Of a stretch of DNA of 64,000 nt, positions 26,379-36,259 are shown one piece after another. Origin of the DNA: Celeribacter marinus (GTDB lineage Bacteria; Pseudomonadota; Alphaproteobacteria; Rhodobacterales; Rhodobacteraceae); contig NZ_CP012023.1 in assembly GCF_001308265.1 (NCBI RefSeq), positions 2,494,932 to 2,558,931 on the forward strand, in the 5' to 3' direction. The notes under the pieces are model-generated. The model was given only the letters and a program-made list of their open reading frames with translations. It was not told the DNA's origin and made no database searches. Both the position numbers and the translations under genes were made by a program. How positions within the stretch are numbered: position 1 is the first letter of the stretch; each line of letters begins with the position of its first letter.

Positions 26379-27158
26379 CTATCCAAGGTCGCCTCCACCA
26401 ACCGGAACTGTAAGTCCGGTGATGTAAGAGGCATCATCCGACGCCAGAAACAGGATTGGCCCTGTCTGTTCGTCGAGTGTTCCGTAGCGCTTCATTGGTG
26501 ACGATTGGATCGTCTGATCAATAATCGTCTGGTACCAATCTTCGGGCTGTTCTTGGGCGGCGTTGGCATTGCGCGGAACAACGCGCGGCGGCGCTTCTGT
26601 GCCGCCCGGCGCCGTGGCAACAACGCGAATTCCGCGCTCGGCCATTTCCCATGCAAGGCAAGCTGTCAGGGCATTTACGCCCCCTTTGGCCGCGCCGTAA
26701 GGCACGCGGTTTAATCCACGCGTCGCGATTGAGGAGACATTTACAATCACGCCGCTGCCCTGTGGCAACATGATTTCAATGGCCGCGCGACAGCAGTAAA
26801 GGGTCGGAAACAGCGAGCGGCGCACCTCCGCGTCGATCTGCTCTGGCTCGTAATGCTCAAAGGGTTTCGCCCAGATCGTTCCGCCGACGTTGTTCACAAG
26901 GATGTCGATCCGCCCCCAAAGCCCTTTCGCTTTGGCCATAGCGGCCGCGCAGCCCGCCCATGTTTCCAGATCAACAGAAATAGACTCCGCCACGCCCCCT
27001 GCTGCGCGGATATGCGCAACAACATCAGTGCGTGCCTCCGAGCGATCAACAATCAAAACATGCGCGCCTTCCGCCGCTGCGCGCTCTGCAACGTTGCGCC
27101 CGATGCCCTGAGCGGCGCCAGTTACGACCATGACTTTATTCTCGAAACGGCGGCTCAT
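26379..27158 (-). CDS. benD: Benzoate cis-diol dehydrogenase BenD (short-chain dehydrogenase)
   Basis: 259 aa. It oxidises 1,6-dihydroxycyclohexa-2,4-diene-1-carboxylate to catechol with NAD+. The Rossmann motif TGAAQGIG (13-20), NNVGGTIWAKPFEHYE (about 89-104), VNVSSIATRGLNRVPYGAAK with the YxxxK pair, and APGGTEAPPR are close to the Pseudomonas/Acinetobacter BenD sequences I remember. It ends in VGGGDLG, the normal terminus. Its start overlaps the benC stop by 4 nt. Confidence 0.92.
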   Translation of the reverse strand: MSRRFENKVMVVTGAAQGIGRNVAERAAAEGAHVLIVDRSEARTDVVAHIRAAGGVAESISVDLETWAGCAAAMAKAKGLWGRIDILVNNVGGTIWAKPFEHYEPEQIDAEVRRSLFPTLYCCRAAIEIMLPQGSGVIVNVSSIATRGLNRVPYGAAKGGVNALTACLAWEMAERGIRVVATAPGGTEAPPRVVPRNANAAQEQPEDWYQTIIDQTIQSSPMKRYGTLDEQTGPILFLASDDASYITGLTVPVGGGDLG

Positions 27159-28177
27159 TCGGCCAAGCCTTCTGCTTCGGTCGGGTTGAATTTTTCAAAA
27201 TAGAAGTTGGCAGGCTCTACCCCCAATGCGCCGAAATGCGCGCGCACCGCGTCAACCATTGGCGGCGGGCCGCAAAGATAAACATCGCAATCGCCCCCAT
27301 TGAGATCGCTTGCGGTCACATGATCGGTGACAAACCCTTTGCGATCATGCGCATCCTCTTTAGAGGCCAAAACAGTTATAACTGTGACGTTGCCAATTTT
27401 CGCGGCAAGCGCGTTTACCCGCTCCAGTTCAACAAGATCAGCGGCATTTGTAACCGCATAAAAAAGCGTGATCGGATGCTCTGCGCCCTGCTCGCTAACC
27501 TCCTCGAGCATCGAAAGAAATGGGGCGAGCCCAGTGCCGCCGGCAAGCCAAAGTTGCGCGCGCTCAATGGGGCGCAGATAAAAAGCGCCCATCGGCCCGG
27601 TCAACGTTACCGCGTCTCCTGCCTGTGCGCCTTGGCCCAGATAGGAGCTCATCACACCGCCGGGAATATTGCGGACAAGAAAGGTCGCTTCTTGCGCGCC
27701 GGGAGCAGAAGAGAAGGAATAGGAGCGGTGTTTGTCCGTGCCTGGCACAGTGACATTTACATATTGGCCAGGCAGAAATGCGATCGCTTTGGCCGGTTTG
27801 AGGCGCAAGCTAAAGGAGGTCTCCGAGAGCTGATCAACGCCCAACACTTGCGCCTTGACGGCCTCAGGGGCCGTTTTGCAAACAGCAGAGGAGGCCGGAA
27901 CGCGCAGCACACAATCGGTTTCGGGGATCATCTGACAGGTGAGAACATAGCCTTCTTCGGCCTCCTCATCGCTCATCGACTCGTCCATATAGAACTCAAG
28001 CTCATACGAGCCCTTTTCGGCAAAACACTTGCAGGTTCCGCAAACCCCATCGCGGCAATCCATCGGCAGATTGATCTTCTGGCGAAAGGCCGCGTCGGTC
28101 ACTTTTTCATCGTCTTCGCATTGAATAACGCGGGTGACGCCATCTTCGAAATTCAGGGCAATATTATAGTGTGTCAT
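27155..28177 (-). CDS. benC: Benzoate dioxygenase reductase BenC
   Basis: 340 aa. It passes electrons from NADH to BenAB. A plant-type 2Fe-2S domain comes first, with CRDGVCGTCKCF and a fourth Cys in LTCQM (cluster between about 38 and 75). Next come the FAD domain with RSYSFSSAPG near 150 and the NAD domain with LAGGTGLAPFLSML near 215. I start at ATG 28177 (MTHYNIALNF), preceded by GGGAGGAG. The length and the ferredoxin-first domain order are those of BenC/XylZ. Confidence 0.92.
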   Translation of the reverse strand: MTHYNIALNFEDGVTRVIQCEDDEKVTDAAFRQKINLPMDCRDGVCGTCKCFAEKGSYELEFYMDESMSDEEAEEGYVLTCQMIPETDCVLRVPASSAVCKTAPEAVKAQVLGVDQLSETSFSLRLKPAKAIAFLPGQYVNVTVPGTDKHRSYSFSSAPGAQEATFLVRNIPGGVMSSYLGQGAQAGDAVTLTGPMGAFYLRPIERAQLWLAGGTGLAPFLSMLEEVSEQGAEHPITLFYAVTNAADLVELERVNALAAKIGNVTVITVLASKEDAHDRKGFVTDHVTASDLNGGDCDVYLCGPPPMVDAVRAHFGALGVEPANFYFEKFNPTEAEGLAE

Positions 28178-28249
28178 AGCGTGCTCCTCCCTTGGCGCGC
28201 GCCCTTGCAATGGGTGCGCGGTGGTTCGTTCTGAACGGTTTACGCGCGG

Positions 28250-28777
28250 TCAGATGTGGTAAACGTCAATCACGTGATGGATTTGGTCGTTTTTCAGAAC
28301 GACTTTTTTATTTATGATCAGAGGCTTAGTTTCAGAAATGTCGATTGTATAAAACGATGTTCCCCAGTGCTGATCCGTTGTGCCGTAGCGGTATGTCATC
28401 GTCAGCCAGTTAAACCGCAGCTTCATCTCACCGCCCTCTTGGCTCAAAATTTCGATGTTGCTGAGCGTGTGCATTGTGCGCGGCTCGGGCAACGACGTAG
28501 AGGAAGAGCGATCCGTTTGGATGCGGAAAACACGGTCTTCGATCCCGGATTTGTCGGGGTAATAGATCAGCGACATCTCGTTTTGCGGATCTTCCGTCAG
28601 CATATCCTCATCATCCCATGCGGGCATCCAGAACGGGCAATCCGCATGATAAAACGTGAGCCACGTATCCCATTGCCGGTCGTCCAGCGCGCGGGCCTCG
28701 GCAAAGAGAAATGCCTGAACCTCGTTGAAGCCAAACGCGCTTGTTGAAGCGGTGCGATCAATTGTGTCGGTTGTCAT
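28250..28777 (-). CDS. benB: Benzoate 1,2-dioxygenase small (beta) subunit BenB
   Basis: 175 aa. It is the NTF2-like beta subunit of the ring-hydroxylating dioxygenase, structural rather than catalytic. LFAEARALDDRQWDTWLTFYHADCPFWMPAWDDED and SLIYYPDKSGIEDRVFRI are typical. AGGAG precedes ATG 28777, which lies 12 nt after the benA stop. Confidence 0.92.
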   Translation of the reverse strand: MTTDTIDRTASTSAFGFNEVQAFLFAEARALDDRQWDTWLTFYHADCPFWMPAWDDEDMLTEDPQNEMSLIYYPDKSGIEDRVFRIQTDRSSSTSLPEPRTMHTLSNIEILSQEGGEMKLRFNWLTMTYRYGTTDQHWGTSFYTIDISETKPLIINKKVVLKNDQIHHVIDVYHI

Positions 28778-28789
28778 TGGTCTTTCTCC

Positions 28790-30178
28790 TCACTCAGCCG
28801 CAAGCGATGCGTCGGGAGCATCTGCGCGTTCTGTGGCGATGGCGGCCGCCATGCGTTGGGTCCATTGGGAGTGCTGCACGACGAACAAACCTTCGTCTTC
28901 GGTGCGCGCGCCAGAGAGGATCGGATTGATACCAAGCTCTTTGGCGTCTTCATCCGGGCCCTCAATCCACTGGGTCGCGCCGCGGCTAAGATCATTCCAT
29001 TTGGCATGCGCGCCGCCGGCATAACCCCGCTGCGTTGCGCGGAATTCTTCGGTGTCGTCTGGGGTTGCCATACCGGAAGCATTGAAGAAGTCCTCATACT
29101 GGCGGATACGCAGCGAGCGCGCGTCTTGGCTTTCGCCTTTGGGGGCAATGCAATAAATCGTGACTTCGGTTTTATCGACGCTGACCGGGCGAAAAACGCG
29201 AATTTGGCTGCTGAATTGATCCATCAAAAAGACGTTTGGATAGACGCAGAGATTGCGCAGAACACCGACCATCCACTCGGCTTTGGTCTTGCCGTATGTC
29301 GCGCTCCATTCATCAAGCCGGCCGTAATTCGGGCGCGAGCTTGGGTCGGCCCATGTTGTCCAAAGCAGCAAGTGACCGTTCACATAAGAATGAAACCCGC
29401 CCTTTTGCTTGGACCATTTGGAGGCATCCGTGGCTTTGATTTTGTCTTCTTTGCCGTCGGCTGTTCGATGCGACGTCGTTGCGACATAGTTCCAGTGCAC
29501 CGCCGATACGTGATACCCGTCTGCGCCATTTTCGGCCTGAAGCTTCCAATTGCCATCGTAGGTATAAGTCGAAGAGCCGCGCAAAACTTCCATGCCCTCT
29601 TCGGACTGATCAACGATCATATCGATCATTTTGCATGCCTCGCCGAGGTAGTCCTCAAGCGGCTCTACGTCTGCATTAAGCGAGCCAAACAAGAAACCGC
29701 GATAGTTCTCAAAGCGCGCAACTTTGGTTAGATCGTGACTGCCGTCTTTGTTGAATTGCTCAGGATAGCCGCCGCCTTTTGGGTCTTTGACCTTGAGCAG
29801 TTTGCCGGTGTTTGAGAAGGTCCAGCCATGGAACGGGCAGGTAAATGTCTTTTGATTGCGCCGCTTAAAGCGACACAGCATTGCGCCGCGGTGTGAACAC
29901 GCATTGACCAACGCGTGCAATTCGCCCTCTTTGTCGCGGGTCACGATAACAGGTGTGCGGCCCATCTTGAGCGAGAAATAATCGCCGTTGTTTGGGATCT
30001 GGCTTTCATGCGCCATATAGATCCAGTTGCCCTCAAAGATGTGTTTCATCTCGAGTTCAAACAGCTCTTCATCAGTGAACATATCGCGGCGCGCGCGGAA
30101 AATGCCCTTCTCGGGATCGTCCTGCACCATACCGTCAAGACGGCTTTCAAGCTCATTCAGGTTTGATTGTGTGAACAT
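28790..30178 (-). CDS. benA: Benzoate 1,2-dioxygenase large (alpha) subunit BenA
   Basis: 462 aa. It is the Rieske non-heme iron oxygenase that dihydroxylates benzoate. The Rieske cluster ligands are C94-x-H96 and C114-xx-H117 (CSHRGAMLC ... CPFHGW). The mononuclear iron site is in [17 protein letters not shown] near 215-230. [20 protein letters not shown] and [19 protein letters not shown] match BenA/XylX proteins. ATG 30178 has GGAGGAG upstream. The four ben genes follow each other closely on the minus strand, in the order benA, benB, benC, benD. Confidence 0.94.
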   Translation of the reverse strand: MFTQSNLNELESRLDGMVQDDPEKGIFRARRDMFTDEELFELEMKHIFEGNWIYMAHESQIPNNGDYFSLKMGRTPVIVTRDKEGELHALVNACSHRGAMLCRFKRRNQKTFTCPFHGWTFSNTGKLLKVKDPKGGGYPEQFNKDGSHDLTKVARFENYRGFLFGSLNADVEPLEDYLGEACKMIDMIVDQSEEGMEVLRGSSTYTYDGNWKLQAENGADGYHVSAVHWNYVATTSHRTADGKEDKIKATDASKWSKQKGGFHSYVNGHLLLWTTWADPSSRPNYGRLDEWSATYGKTKAEWMVGVLRNLCVYPNVFLMDQFSSQIRVFRPVSVDKTEVTIYCIAPKGESQDARSLRIRQYEDFFNASGMATPDDTEEFRATQRGYAGGAHAKWNDLSRGATQWIEGPDEDAKELGINPILSGARTEDEGLFVVQHSQWTQRMAAAIATERADAPDASLAAE

Positions 30179-30241
30179 AAGTATTCTCCTCCCAGAGACC
30201 AAACCGCCGATCTGGCGTTGGCACATTTTGTTTTGCGCGCA

Positions 30242-31399
30242 CTATTCCCCAGCGGCAGCGTTCAGGGACCGCGCGCCATCGCGGCGGTAAAATTCGATCT
30301 TGTCGGTGTCCAATGTCGCGCCAATCCCCGGGCCTTGCGGAACCTCGACACAGAAGTCGTTGTAAACAATCGGGTTGGCGAGAATTTCATCGGTCAACAG
30401 CAACGGGCCAAACAATTCTGTGCCCCAGTGCAGCTTCTCGACGGTTGAGAAAAGCTGGAGCGCGGCAGCCGTGCTTAGGCCGGTTTCAAGCATGGTGCCC
30501 GCATAGAGGCCAATCCCCGCCGCCTGCCCAATCGCGATCACTTCGGAGGCGCGTTTTAGGCCGCCGGACTGCGCGATTTTCACTGCGAACACATCCGCTG
30601 CATGATGCGCGGCGACCGTCAAAGCATCTTGGGGACCATTGAGCGCTTCATCCGCCATGACAGCGATTTCATAAGAGCTTGTGAGCTCGGCCATTCCATC
30701 AAGATAGCGCGCTTCGATGGGTTGCTCGACAAGCTCACAGCCAACATCTTGCAAGCCTTTCAAGCCCCAGCGCGCCTCTTCCAGCGACCATGCTTGATTG
30801 ATATCGACGCGAATGCTCGCTGTATCCCCGAGCGCTTCTTTGATCCGCGCGACATGGGCCACATCATCACGCACATCGCGTTTGCCGATTTTGAGTTTGA
30901 AAATATTATGGCGGCGCGTCTCGACCATCTCGAGCGCCTCGGCAATATCCGTCTCGGAATTGCCCGAAGCAAGGGTCCAAGCAACCGGCATTTTCGTTAC
31001 AACGGCACCGCCAAAAAGTTGCGAAACCGGCATGCCGAGGCGCTTGCCCAAACCATCCCAAAGGGCGATTTCAACAGCCGTCTTGGCGATCCGATTGCCG
31101 CGCACCAACTTATCCATCAGCTGAAGCGCGCCATTTACATCATCAGCTGAGCGCCCGATGAGGGAGGGCGTGATGTAGGTGTCGATCGCCGATTGAATGC
31201 TCTCGGGGCTTTCGGGGCCATAGGTCAGGCCGCCAATGGTCGTGCCTTCGCCGATCCCCTCCGAGCCGTCAGAAAACTTGATACGCACAAGAACCGCCGA
31301 CTGCAAGCGCATCGTCGCCATAGATAAAACATGGCCTCGTATCGTAGGGATATCGAGGATCATTGTTTCTATATGGTCGATTTTTGTCACGTCTATCAC
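30242..31399 (-). CDS. catB: Muconate cycloisomerase CatB (enolase superfamily)
   Basis: 385 aa. It converts cis,cis-muconate to muconolactone in the beta-ketoadipate pathway. The MLE-type capping domain is at the N-terminus (IRGHVLSMATMRLQSAVLVRI), and the barrel has KLKIGKRD with the catalytic KxK near 167-169, RVDINQAWS (metal Asp), ELVEQPIE and ADEAL (metal Glu/Asp), plus KIAQSGGLKRA. The start is GTG 31399 or GTG 31390; neither has a strong ribosome site. catA (ring cleavage) and catC are not in the window, so CatB must work with genes elsewhere. 160 nt of DNA without a gene precede it. Confidence 0.85.
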   Translation of the reverse strand: MIDVTKIDHIETMILDIPTIRGHVLSMATMRLQSAVLVRIKFSDGSEGIGEGTTIGGLTYGPESPESIQSAIDTYITPSLIGRSADDVNGALQLMDKLVRGNRIAKTAVEIALWDGLGKRLGMPVSQLFGGAVVTKMPVAWTLASGNSETDIAEALEMVETRRHNIFKLKIGKRDVRDDVAHVARIKEALGDTASIRVDINQAWSLEEARWGLKGLQDVGCELVEQPIEARYLDGMAELTSSYEIAVMADEALNGPQDALTVAAHHAADVFAVKIAQSGGLKRASEVIAIGQAAGIGLYAGTMLETGLSTAAALQLFSTVEKLHWGTELFGPLLLTDEILANPIVYNDFCVEVPQGPGIGATLDTDKIEFYRRDGARSLNAAAGE

Positions 31400-31559
31400 C
31401 GCATCTTAAAATTTCGTTACGGTGTAGATTGCGCGCCAATGCAGCGTTGAGTCGATGATGCGGCGGGTCTTGAATGATACCCTTGGGTGCTTTGGCTTTT
31501 TGGGCTGGATGACGTCGATTAAGGCGAGTTATTCAATCAAAGGAGCAAACGCGCGCCCA

Positions 31560-32744
31560 TTAATCCCGCAGCAATCGCTTCAAATTGGTGGCCGGATCGC
31601 ACAGAACCGAACCATCGAAAACTTTTGCGCGCTCGATGAGTTTCTCAAAAATACGCAGTTCTTTCACTGCAGAATTACCAATCCCAATTCCGGCAGCGGC
31701 CGTCAGGACACCATCGGGATCAAGTTGAAAAACGATGCTAGTGTCATTACTCGTTGAGCGCGTCTGTGTCTCTGCGCTCAGATCAAAAATGCCAGTGACA
31801 CAAAGCGTTAGGTCATATTGATCCGACCAGAACCAAGGGGCTTTTGCATAGGCTGCATCGTCGCCCAGCATTGCGCCCGCAACATGTGTTCCTTGATCCT
31901 GCGCCGCTTTCCAGCTTTCAAGCCGGGTTCGCTGATCGCGCCAGATGAAATTGCAGCAATCACCTGCGGCAAAAATCGCGGCGTCAGAGGTTTTAAAGGA
32001 CCTGTCGACGACTATGCCGTTTTCGACATTCAAACCCCCGTTAGTCGCGAGCTCGGTATTTGGAACTGCGCCGATCCCAGCAATGATGACGTCAAACGCC
32101 ATATGCGAGCCGTCTTCGAAATAGACCTGCGTCGCCGTCGTGCGCGCAATCGCGGTGCCGGTCAATATGCGAACGCCTGCCTGCGCGTGGCGCGTATGAA
32201 CAGCTGAGGCGATTGCTTCTGGAACTGCCCGTCCAAGAATGCGCCGGCCCGCCTCAATGACGGTAACGTCCGCGCCAAGGCTGCGCGCGGATGAAGCCAC
32301 CTCAAGCCCAATAAATCCGCCGCCAATGATCCCCACGTGCGCACCTGGCGTGAAACGTGTCATGATCGCTTCTGCGTCGGCCTGTGTGCGCAGGGTCAAA
32401 CATCCAATCAATGAAGGAAACAATCGCGCGCGTGCACCCGTCGCGAGAAGAAGCTTATCATAGCGGATCACCAACCCATCACTCAGCTCAATCTGGCGAT
32501 TGGTACAATCTATTGATGCAACTTTTTTGCCAAGCAAAAGATCGATTTTGGCGGTGTCATAGGCATCGGCACTGTATATAAATTTTGGATCGAGCTCGTG
32601 ATTTTTGGACAAGGGCGGGCGCTCATAAGGCAACAAATCTTCTTCCCCAATCAACGTCACAGACCCATCAAAGCCATTTTCGCGTAGGCCGAAAGCGGCC
32701 CGAACGCCGCACTCTCCAGCCCCCACGATAACAATTGCGCTCAT
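31560..32744 (-). CDS. FAD-dependent ferredoxin reductase, MocF-like
   Basis: 394 aa. It is an NAD(P)H:ferredoxin reductase of the putidaredoxin-reductase fold: FAD motif IVIVGAGECGVRAAF (4-18), PYERPPLSK near 41, NAD motif GIIGGGFIGLEVA near 140, and FAD contact AAGDCC near 262. It starts 3 nt after the stop of the Rieske ferredoxin gene, so the two form an electron-transfer pair. With the membrane di-iron oxygenase upstream this matches the mocE/mocF arrangement. The benzoate dioxygenase has its own reductase, so it is not the natural partner. Confidence 0.85.
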   Translation of the reverse strand: MSAIVIVGAGECGVRAAFGLRENGFDGSVTLIGEEDLLPYERPPLSKNHELDPKFIYSADAYDTAKIDLLLGKKVASIDCTNRQIELSDGLVIRYDKLLLATGARARLFPSLIGCLTLRTQADAEAIMTRFTPGAHVGIIGGGFIGLEVASSARSLGADVTVIEAGRRILGRAVPEAIASAVHTRHAQAGVRILTGTAIARTTATQVYFEDGSHMAFDVIIAGIGAVPNTELATNGGLNVENGIVVDRSFKTSDAAIFAAGDCCNFIWRDQRTRLESWKAAQDQGTHVAGAMLGDDAAYAKAPWFWSDQYDLTLCVTGIFDLSAETQTRSTSNDTSIVFQLDPDGVLTAAAGIGIGNSAVKELRIFEKLIERAKVFDGSVLCDPATNLKRLLRD

Positions 32745-32747
32745 CGA

Positions 32748-33056
32748 TCAAATCTCAATCAACACGCGGCCGTTTTCGACCTTTGTGGGATAGGTGTGCA
32801 GGTCCTCACAGGCGGGCGGCGTTTCGACTTCGCCATTGGTGAAATCAAAAATCGAGGAATGCTTTGGACACTCGATGGTGTTTTCAACGACAAGCCCATC
32901 GGCAAGGTGAATTTCCTCGTGGGTGCAGAGTCCATCGGTGCAAAAATATGCATCCTCATGATTGCGGTAGACGGCAAATGTCCGCCCATTGTGATCAAAT
33001 CGAACGACGTCTTCGGCATCGATATCCTCGGGTGAACATGCATCAATCCAAGCCAT
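32748..33056 (-). CDS. mocE: MocE-type Rieske 2Fe-2S ferredoxin
   Basis: 102 aa. It is a soluble Rieske ferredoxin with ligands C44-x-H46 (CTHEEIHL) and C63-xx-H66 (CPKHSSIFDF). The beta-sandwich and the DFTNGEVETPPACEDLHTYP end are typical of the MocE family first described in rhizopine catabolism. AAGGAGG precedes ATG 33056. It should carry electrons from the downstream reductase to an oxygenase, most plausibly the sterol-desaturase-type protein at 36-37 kb. Confidence 0.85.
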   Translation of the reverse strand: MAWIDACSPEDIDAEDVVRFDHNGRTFAVYRNHEDAYFCTDGLCTHEEIHLADGLVVENTIECPKHSSIFDFTNGEVETPPACEDLHTYPTKVENGRVLIEI

Positions 33057-33211
33057 GTTGGCCTCCTTAGTTAAGCTCAAAAGATCTCCACAACGTTGGC
33101 GACCGAACGAATTTCGACCGCCAAAAAACGGGGAGCGGTATGCCAAACAGATCGTTTGGTGCTGAGGCAGGAAAACCCCTCAAGCGCATTCCGCTTCCCA
33201 GACGCCGCCAC

Positions 33212-34030
33212 TTAGGGAGTAGTTGGTGGCGGGTTACCTTCGTGCGTTTCCATATAATTTTCGAGTTGGGCTTCGAGATCGGCCATGGTTTCACCTCCAG
33301 CCATGAGGTCGGTGATTTCCTCGCGGGTTTTGTCACCTTTGCGAAAATCTGCCGCGATGGCACCACGGATCAAAACGGCAAAGTGATCGCCGACGGCCAT
33401 TGCGTGCATCACTTGGTGGGTGATGAAAATGACCGCGAGGCCGCGCCGTTTGGCCTCGTTTACGATGCGTAGAACATGGGCCGCTTGTTTGACGCCAAGT
33501 GCTGCTGTCGGCTCATCGAGGATCAAAACACGTGCGCCAAGATGAACCGCGCGCGCAATAGCAAGCGACTGCCGCTCACCGCCAGAAAGGCCGCCAACAA
33601 GGCGATCCCCATCCGTAATCCGTGTTATTCCAAAGTCTTGAACCGCTTTAACCGCGATATCGTTTGCCTTTTTGCGATCAAAAACCTTGAACGGCCCCCA
33701 TCCTTTGGTTGGCTCGACGCCAACAAAAAAGCTGCGCCCAATGCTCATCAACGGAAAGGTCCCGCCAAATTGGTGTACCGTTGCGATCCCTTTCTCTTGT
33801 GCGTCAAGTGGGCGCTCAAAAGATACGGCTTTCCCATCAAGCAAAATCTGGCCGCGCGTGGGCTTATGAACGCCCGCCAACGTTTTGATCAATGTGGACT
33901 TGCCCGCGCCGTTGTCCCCAAGCAAACAAAGCACTTCGCCTGCGCTGACTTTAAGTGAAATCTGGTGTAAAACGTCAATCGGCCCGAAGGATTTATCGAC
34001 ATTGCGTAGCTCAATAATGGATGTGCTCAT
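33212..34030 (-). CDS. Sugar/inositol-type ABC transporter ATP-binding protein
   Basis: 272 aa, one ABC domain. Walker A is GDNGAGKST (residues about 39-47), the signature LSGGERQSLAIARAV, Walker B VLILDEPTAAL, and the H-loop ITHQ. The single-domain form (ribose-type proteins usually have two) is typical of the FrcA/inositol-type importers. GAGGGG precedes ATG 34030, which overlaps the permease stop. The C-terminal 25 residues are an acidic/proline tail. Confidence 0.9.
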   Translation of the reverse strand: MSTSIIELRNVDKSFGPIDVLHQISLKVSAGEVLCLLGDNGAGKSTLIKTLAGVHKPTRGQILLDGKAVSFERPLDAQEKGIATVHQFGGTFPLMSIGRSFFVGVEPTKGWGPFKVFDRKKANDIAVKAVQDFGITRITDGDRLVGGLSGGERQSLAIARAVHLGARVLILDEPTAALGVKQAAHVLRIVNEAKRRGLAVIFITHQVMHAMAVGDHFAVLIRGAIAADFRKGDKTREEITDLMAGGETMADLEAQLENYMETHEGNPPPTTP

Positions 34031-34031
34031 C

Positions 34032-35036
34032 TTAAGCCCCTCGCTTCTTTTTGGGCGCATAGTTGAGCGCCATTGAGCGGAAGGTGTTGTTCAAAAGGAC
34101 CGCCAAAAGAAGCATCACACCGATGATCAAGCTCGACCAGTTGCGATCAAATCCGGTAAAGTAGATGCCTTGGGTAACCACGGCCAAGGTGATGGTTCCA
34201 AACACAATTCCGACCACCGAGCCAAAGCCCCCCGTGAGCAAAACGCCTCCGACCACAACCGAGATGATGACATTAAAAATATACGACATGCCGGCTGAAA
34301 CCTGTGCCGAATTGAACAGCAATGCTTGGCACATCCCGACAAACGAGGCGCTACAGGACGACAAGACAAACAGAGCCACAGTCACCTTGGTCGTTGGAAT
34401 ACCAGCGTTGCGTGCACTTTCGCGATCCCCGCCAAGAGCAAAAATCCAGTTGCCGAATTTTGAGAAGTGAACATAGAAAATGTAGATCGCGGTCAGTGCA
34501 AGCCACCACAAAATGAGGACCTGATAGGTGCCTCCGATGAACTGCCCAAACAATGCTTTGTAAAAAGTGGGCGCTTTGATAGCGACGCTGGTCGTTCCGG
34601 TGATCATAACCGAAAGGCCAAGCACCAAACCGGCAACGGCAAAGAGCGTTCCTAGAGTGACGATAAGCGAAGGTACGGCCGTGCGAACAACAAGCAAGCC
34701 GTTAATGCTGCCGACAATCACGCCAAAACCAAGCACCGCAATAATCGAAATCCATATCGGGAAATCATAATGCCCGGACATGATAGCCACTATCATAGAG
34801 CCAGCAGGGATCATCGAACCGATAGAAATGTCGAGCTCTCCTGCGATCATCAGCAAGCCAACGGGGATTGCGATGATGCCGATATTCGCGGCAACGTTGA
34901 GCCAGCTTGCGATGCCTGCGGGCTTGAGAAAGTTTATGCCACCAAAGATCAGAAAGAAGAGAACGACAGCGATCATTCCCAAGAAAGCGCCCGCTTCTGG
35001 TCGGCGCAACAGAGAGCCGATGGATATGTTGTGCAT
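34032..35036 (-). CDS. Sugar/inositol-type ABC transporter permease
   Basis: 334 aa with about 8-10 hydrophobic spans, belonging to the BPD_transp_2 (RbsC/AraH-like) family. AGELDISIGSMIPAGSMI near 65-82 and the ATPase-contact region GGDRESARNAGIPTTKV near 200 are characteristic, as is the late VVVGGVLLTGGFGSVVG. It lies between the binding-protein gene and the ATPase gene on one strand and makes an inner-membrane importer with them. Confidence 0.9.
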   Translation of the reverse strand: MHNISIGSLLRRPEAGAFLGMIAVVLFFLIFGGINFLKPAGIASWLNVAANIGIIAIPVGLLMIAGELDISIGSMIPAGSMIVAIMSGHYDFPIWISIIAVLGFGVIVGSINGLLVVRTAVPSLIVTLGTLFAVAGLVLGLSVMITGTTSVAIKAPTFYKALFGQFIGGTYQVLILWWLALTAIYIFYVHFSKFGNWIFALGGDRESARNAGIPTTKVTVALFVLSSCSASFVGMCQALLFNSAQVSAGMSYIFNVIISVVVGGVLLTGGFGSVVGIVFGTITLAVVTQGIYFTGFDRNWSSLIIGVMLLLAVLLNNTFRSMALNYAPKKKRGA

Positions 35037-35146
35037 TGGTTTTGTCCTTATGAGGTCCGTGGCGTTTCAACTCTTGGCGAAGCGAAGCGAAAGGACTTGG
35101 CGGTTGCGGCCCGCAGATTTATTTGCGGGCCGATCCGTTTGGTGAA

Positions 35147-36112
35147 TTAGCGGTAACCTTGTTCGCCACCTTTGAGGGTAGCGGCAATATTGGCAGAATC
35201 CACAATTCCCGGTCCGGTAAGAAGCGGCGTTGTTGCCATCGCAAGCCCGTAGTTCACGTAGCCATCTGCGAGGGTCACTGCGAGAAAACCTTGAAGCCAT
35301 GGTTGCTGATCAATTGCAAAAAGCTGCTCTTCATCGCGAATGCGCTCAAGCCCTGCGACGTTCATATCGAAAGAACCAAGCGACACGCTGTTTGCTTTGC
35401 CCGCTTGCTGAAGCGCAATGAAAGCGCTGTCTGCGTCGGCGGAGGAAATTGCAAAAACGCCGTCAATTGTATCGTCGCCAATGAGCGTTGCTTTGATCGC
35501 TTCTGCAACGGCGGTTGGGTCGCCAAAGGAGCTTGCCGGCAGCGGCAATTGTTTGGATGCAAAACCAGATTCAGCCATACCATCCGCGATCCCGCGGCAA
35601 CGATCTTCAAGATTGCCCGCCCCCGGAACAGTATTCACACAGATAACGTTTTTTGCGCCGTGTGCTGCGAAATAGCGCCCGCCAGCAAGGCCTGCGGGAT
35701 ACTCTTCGTTGCCGATATAGTTGATCGCGCCAAGCTCTTTGGCTTTGTCGCCGCCGCCTGCATTATAGAGGATCACAGGGATGCCCGCATCCATCGCCGC
35801 CTTGATCGCTTCGTCCTGCGTATCAGGTACCCAGTTGGGAACCGCAATGATATCAACTTCTTGGCTAATGGCTGTGCGAACAAGATTTGCCGCGTCGCCA
35901 CCAATGTTGTCGTATGTTTGCAATTGCAGGTAATTCACTTTGCCGCCGTGCGCCTCAACAACGAGGGTCGCATCATCGATCCCCTTTTTGATTTTCGCAA
36001 AGAATGAATCGTCGGATTTACCACCGATGATCGCGATGTCGGCTGCGCTCGCGACTGTTGTGCTAAGAGCGACCACTGCGGCGCTGGCCAAAAGGCCTTT
36101 GAGTATTGTCAT
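35147..36112 (-). CDS. Periplasmic sugar-binding protein (MocB/RbsB-like)
   Basis: 321 aa with signal peptide MTILKGLLASAAVVALSTTV, cleavage near SAADIAI. The mature part is a type-1 periplasmic binding fold: IIGGKSDDSFFAKIKKGIDDA, DIIAVPNWVPDTQDEAIKAAMDAGIPVILYN and DQQPWLQGF. The family binds ribose, inositol and the rhizopine-type inosamines (MocB). Substrate is inferred from neighbours: a methylated inositol or similar cyclitol. GGAGG precedes the ATG. Confidence 0.85.
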   Translation of the reverse strand: MTILKGLLASAAVVALSTTVASAADIAIIGGKSDDSFFAKIKKGIDDATLVVEAHGGKVNYLQLQTYDNIGGDAANLVRTAISQEVDIIAVPNWVPDTQDEAIKAAMDAGIPVILYNAGGGDKAKELGAINYIGNEEYPAGLAGGRYFAAHGAKNVICVNTVPGAGNLEDRCRGIADGMAESGFASKQLPLPASSFGDPTAVAEAIKATLIGDDTIDGVFAISSADADSAFIALQQAGKANSVSLGSFDMNVAGLERIRDEEQLFAIDQQPWLQGFLAVTLADGYVNYGLAMATTPLLTGPGIVDSANIAATLKGGEQGYR

Positions 36113-36259
36113 GTCATTTCCTCCACTGATTTCGTTTCTTAGTTTGCCGATTATGGCTTTCGCGATCAGGCGAAATTTATGCGTTCCTGAACACGGTATA
36201 CTGGTGGCATCAGGCAGATATTCTCATCTTGCGTAATGTCGCCAATTTGGTGCCTTTGC

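Noticed and set aside
26384..26396. GTCGCCTCCACCA as a right attachment site for the tRNA-Cys element
   Set aside because: It shares only GCCTCCA with the tRNA end, lies inside the conserved benD terminus region, and is no better than chance.
27236..28234. 332-codon frame opposite benC
   Set aside because: Antisense shadow of a gene with clear cofactor motifs.
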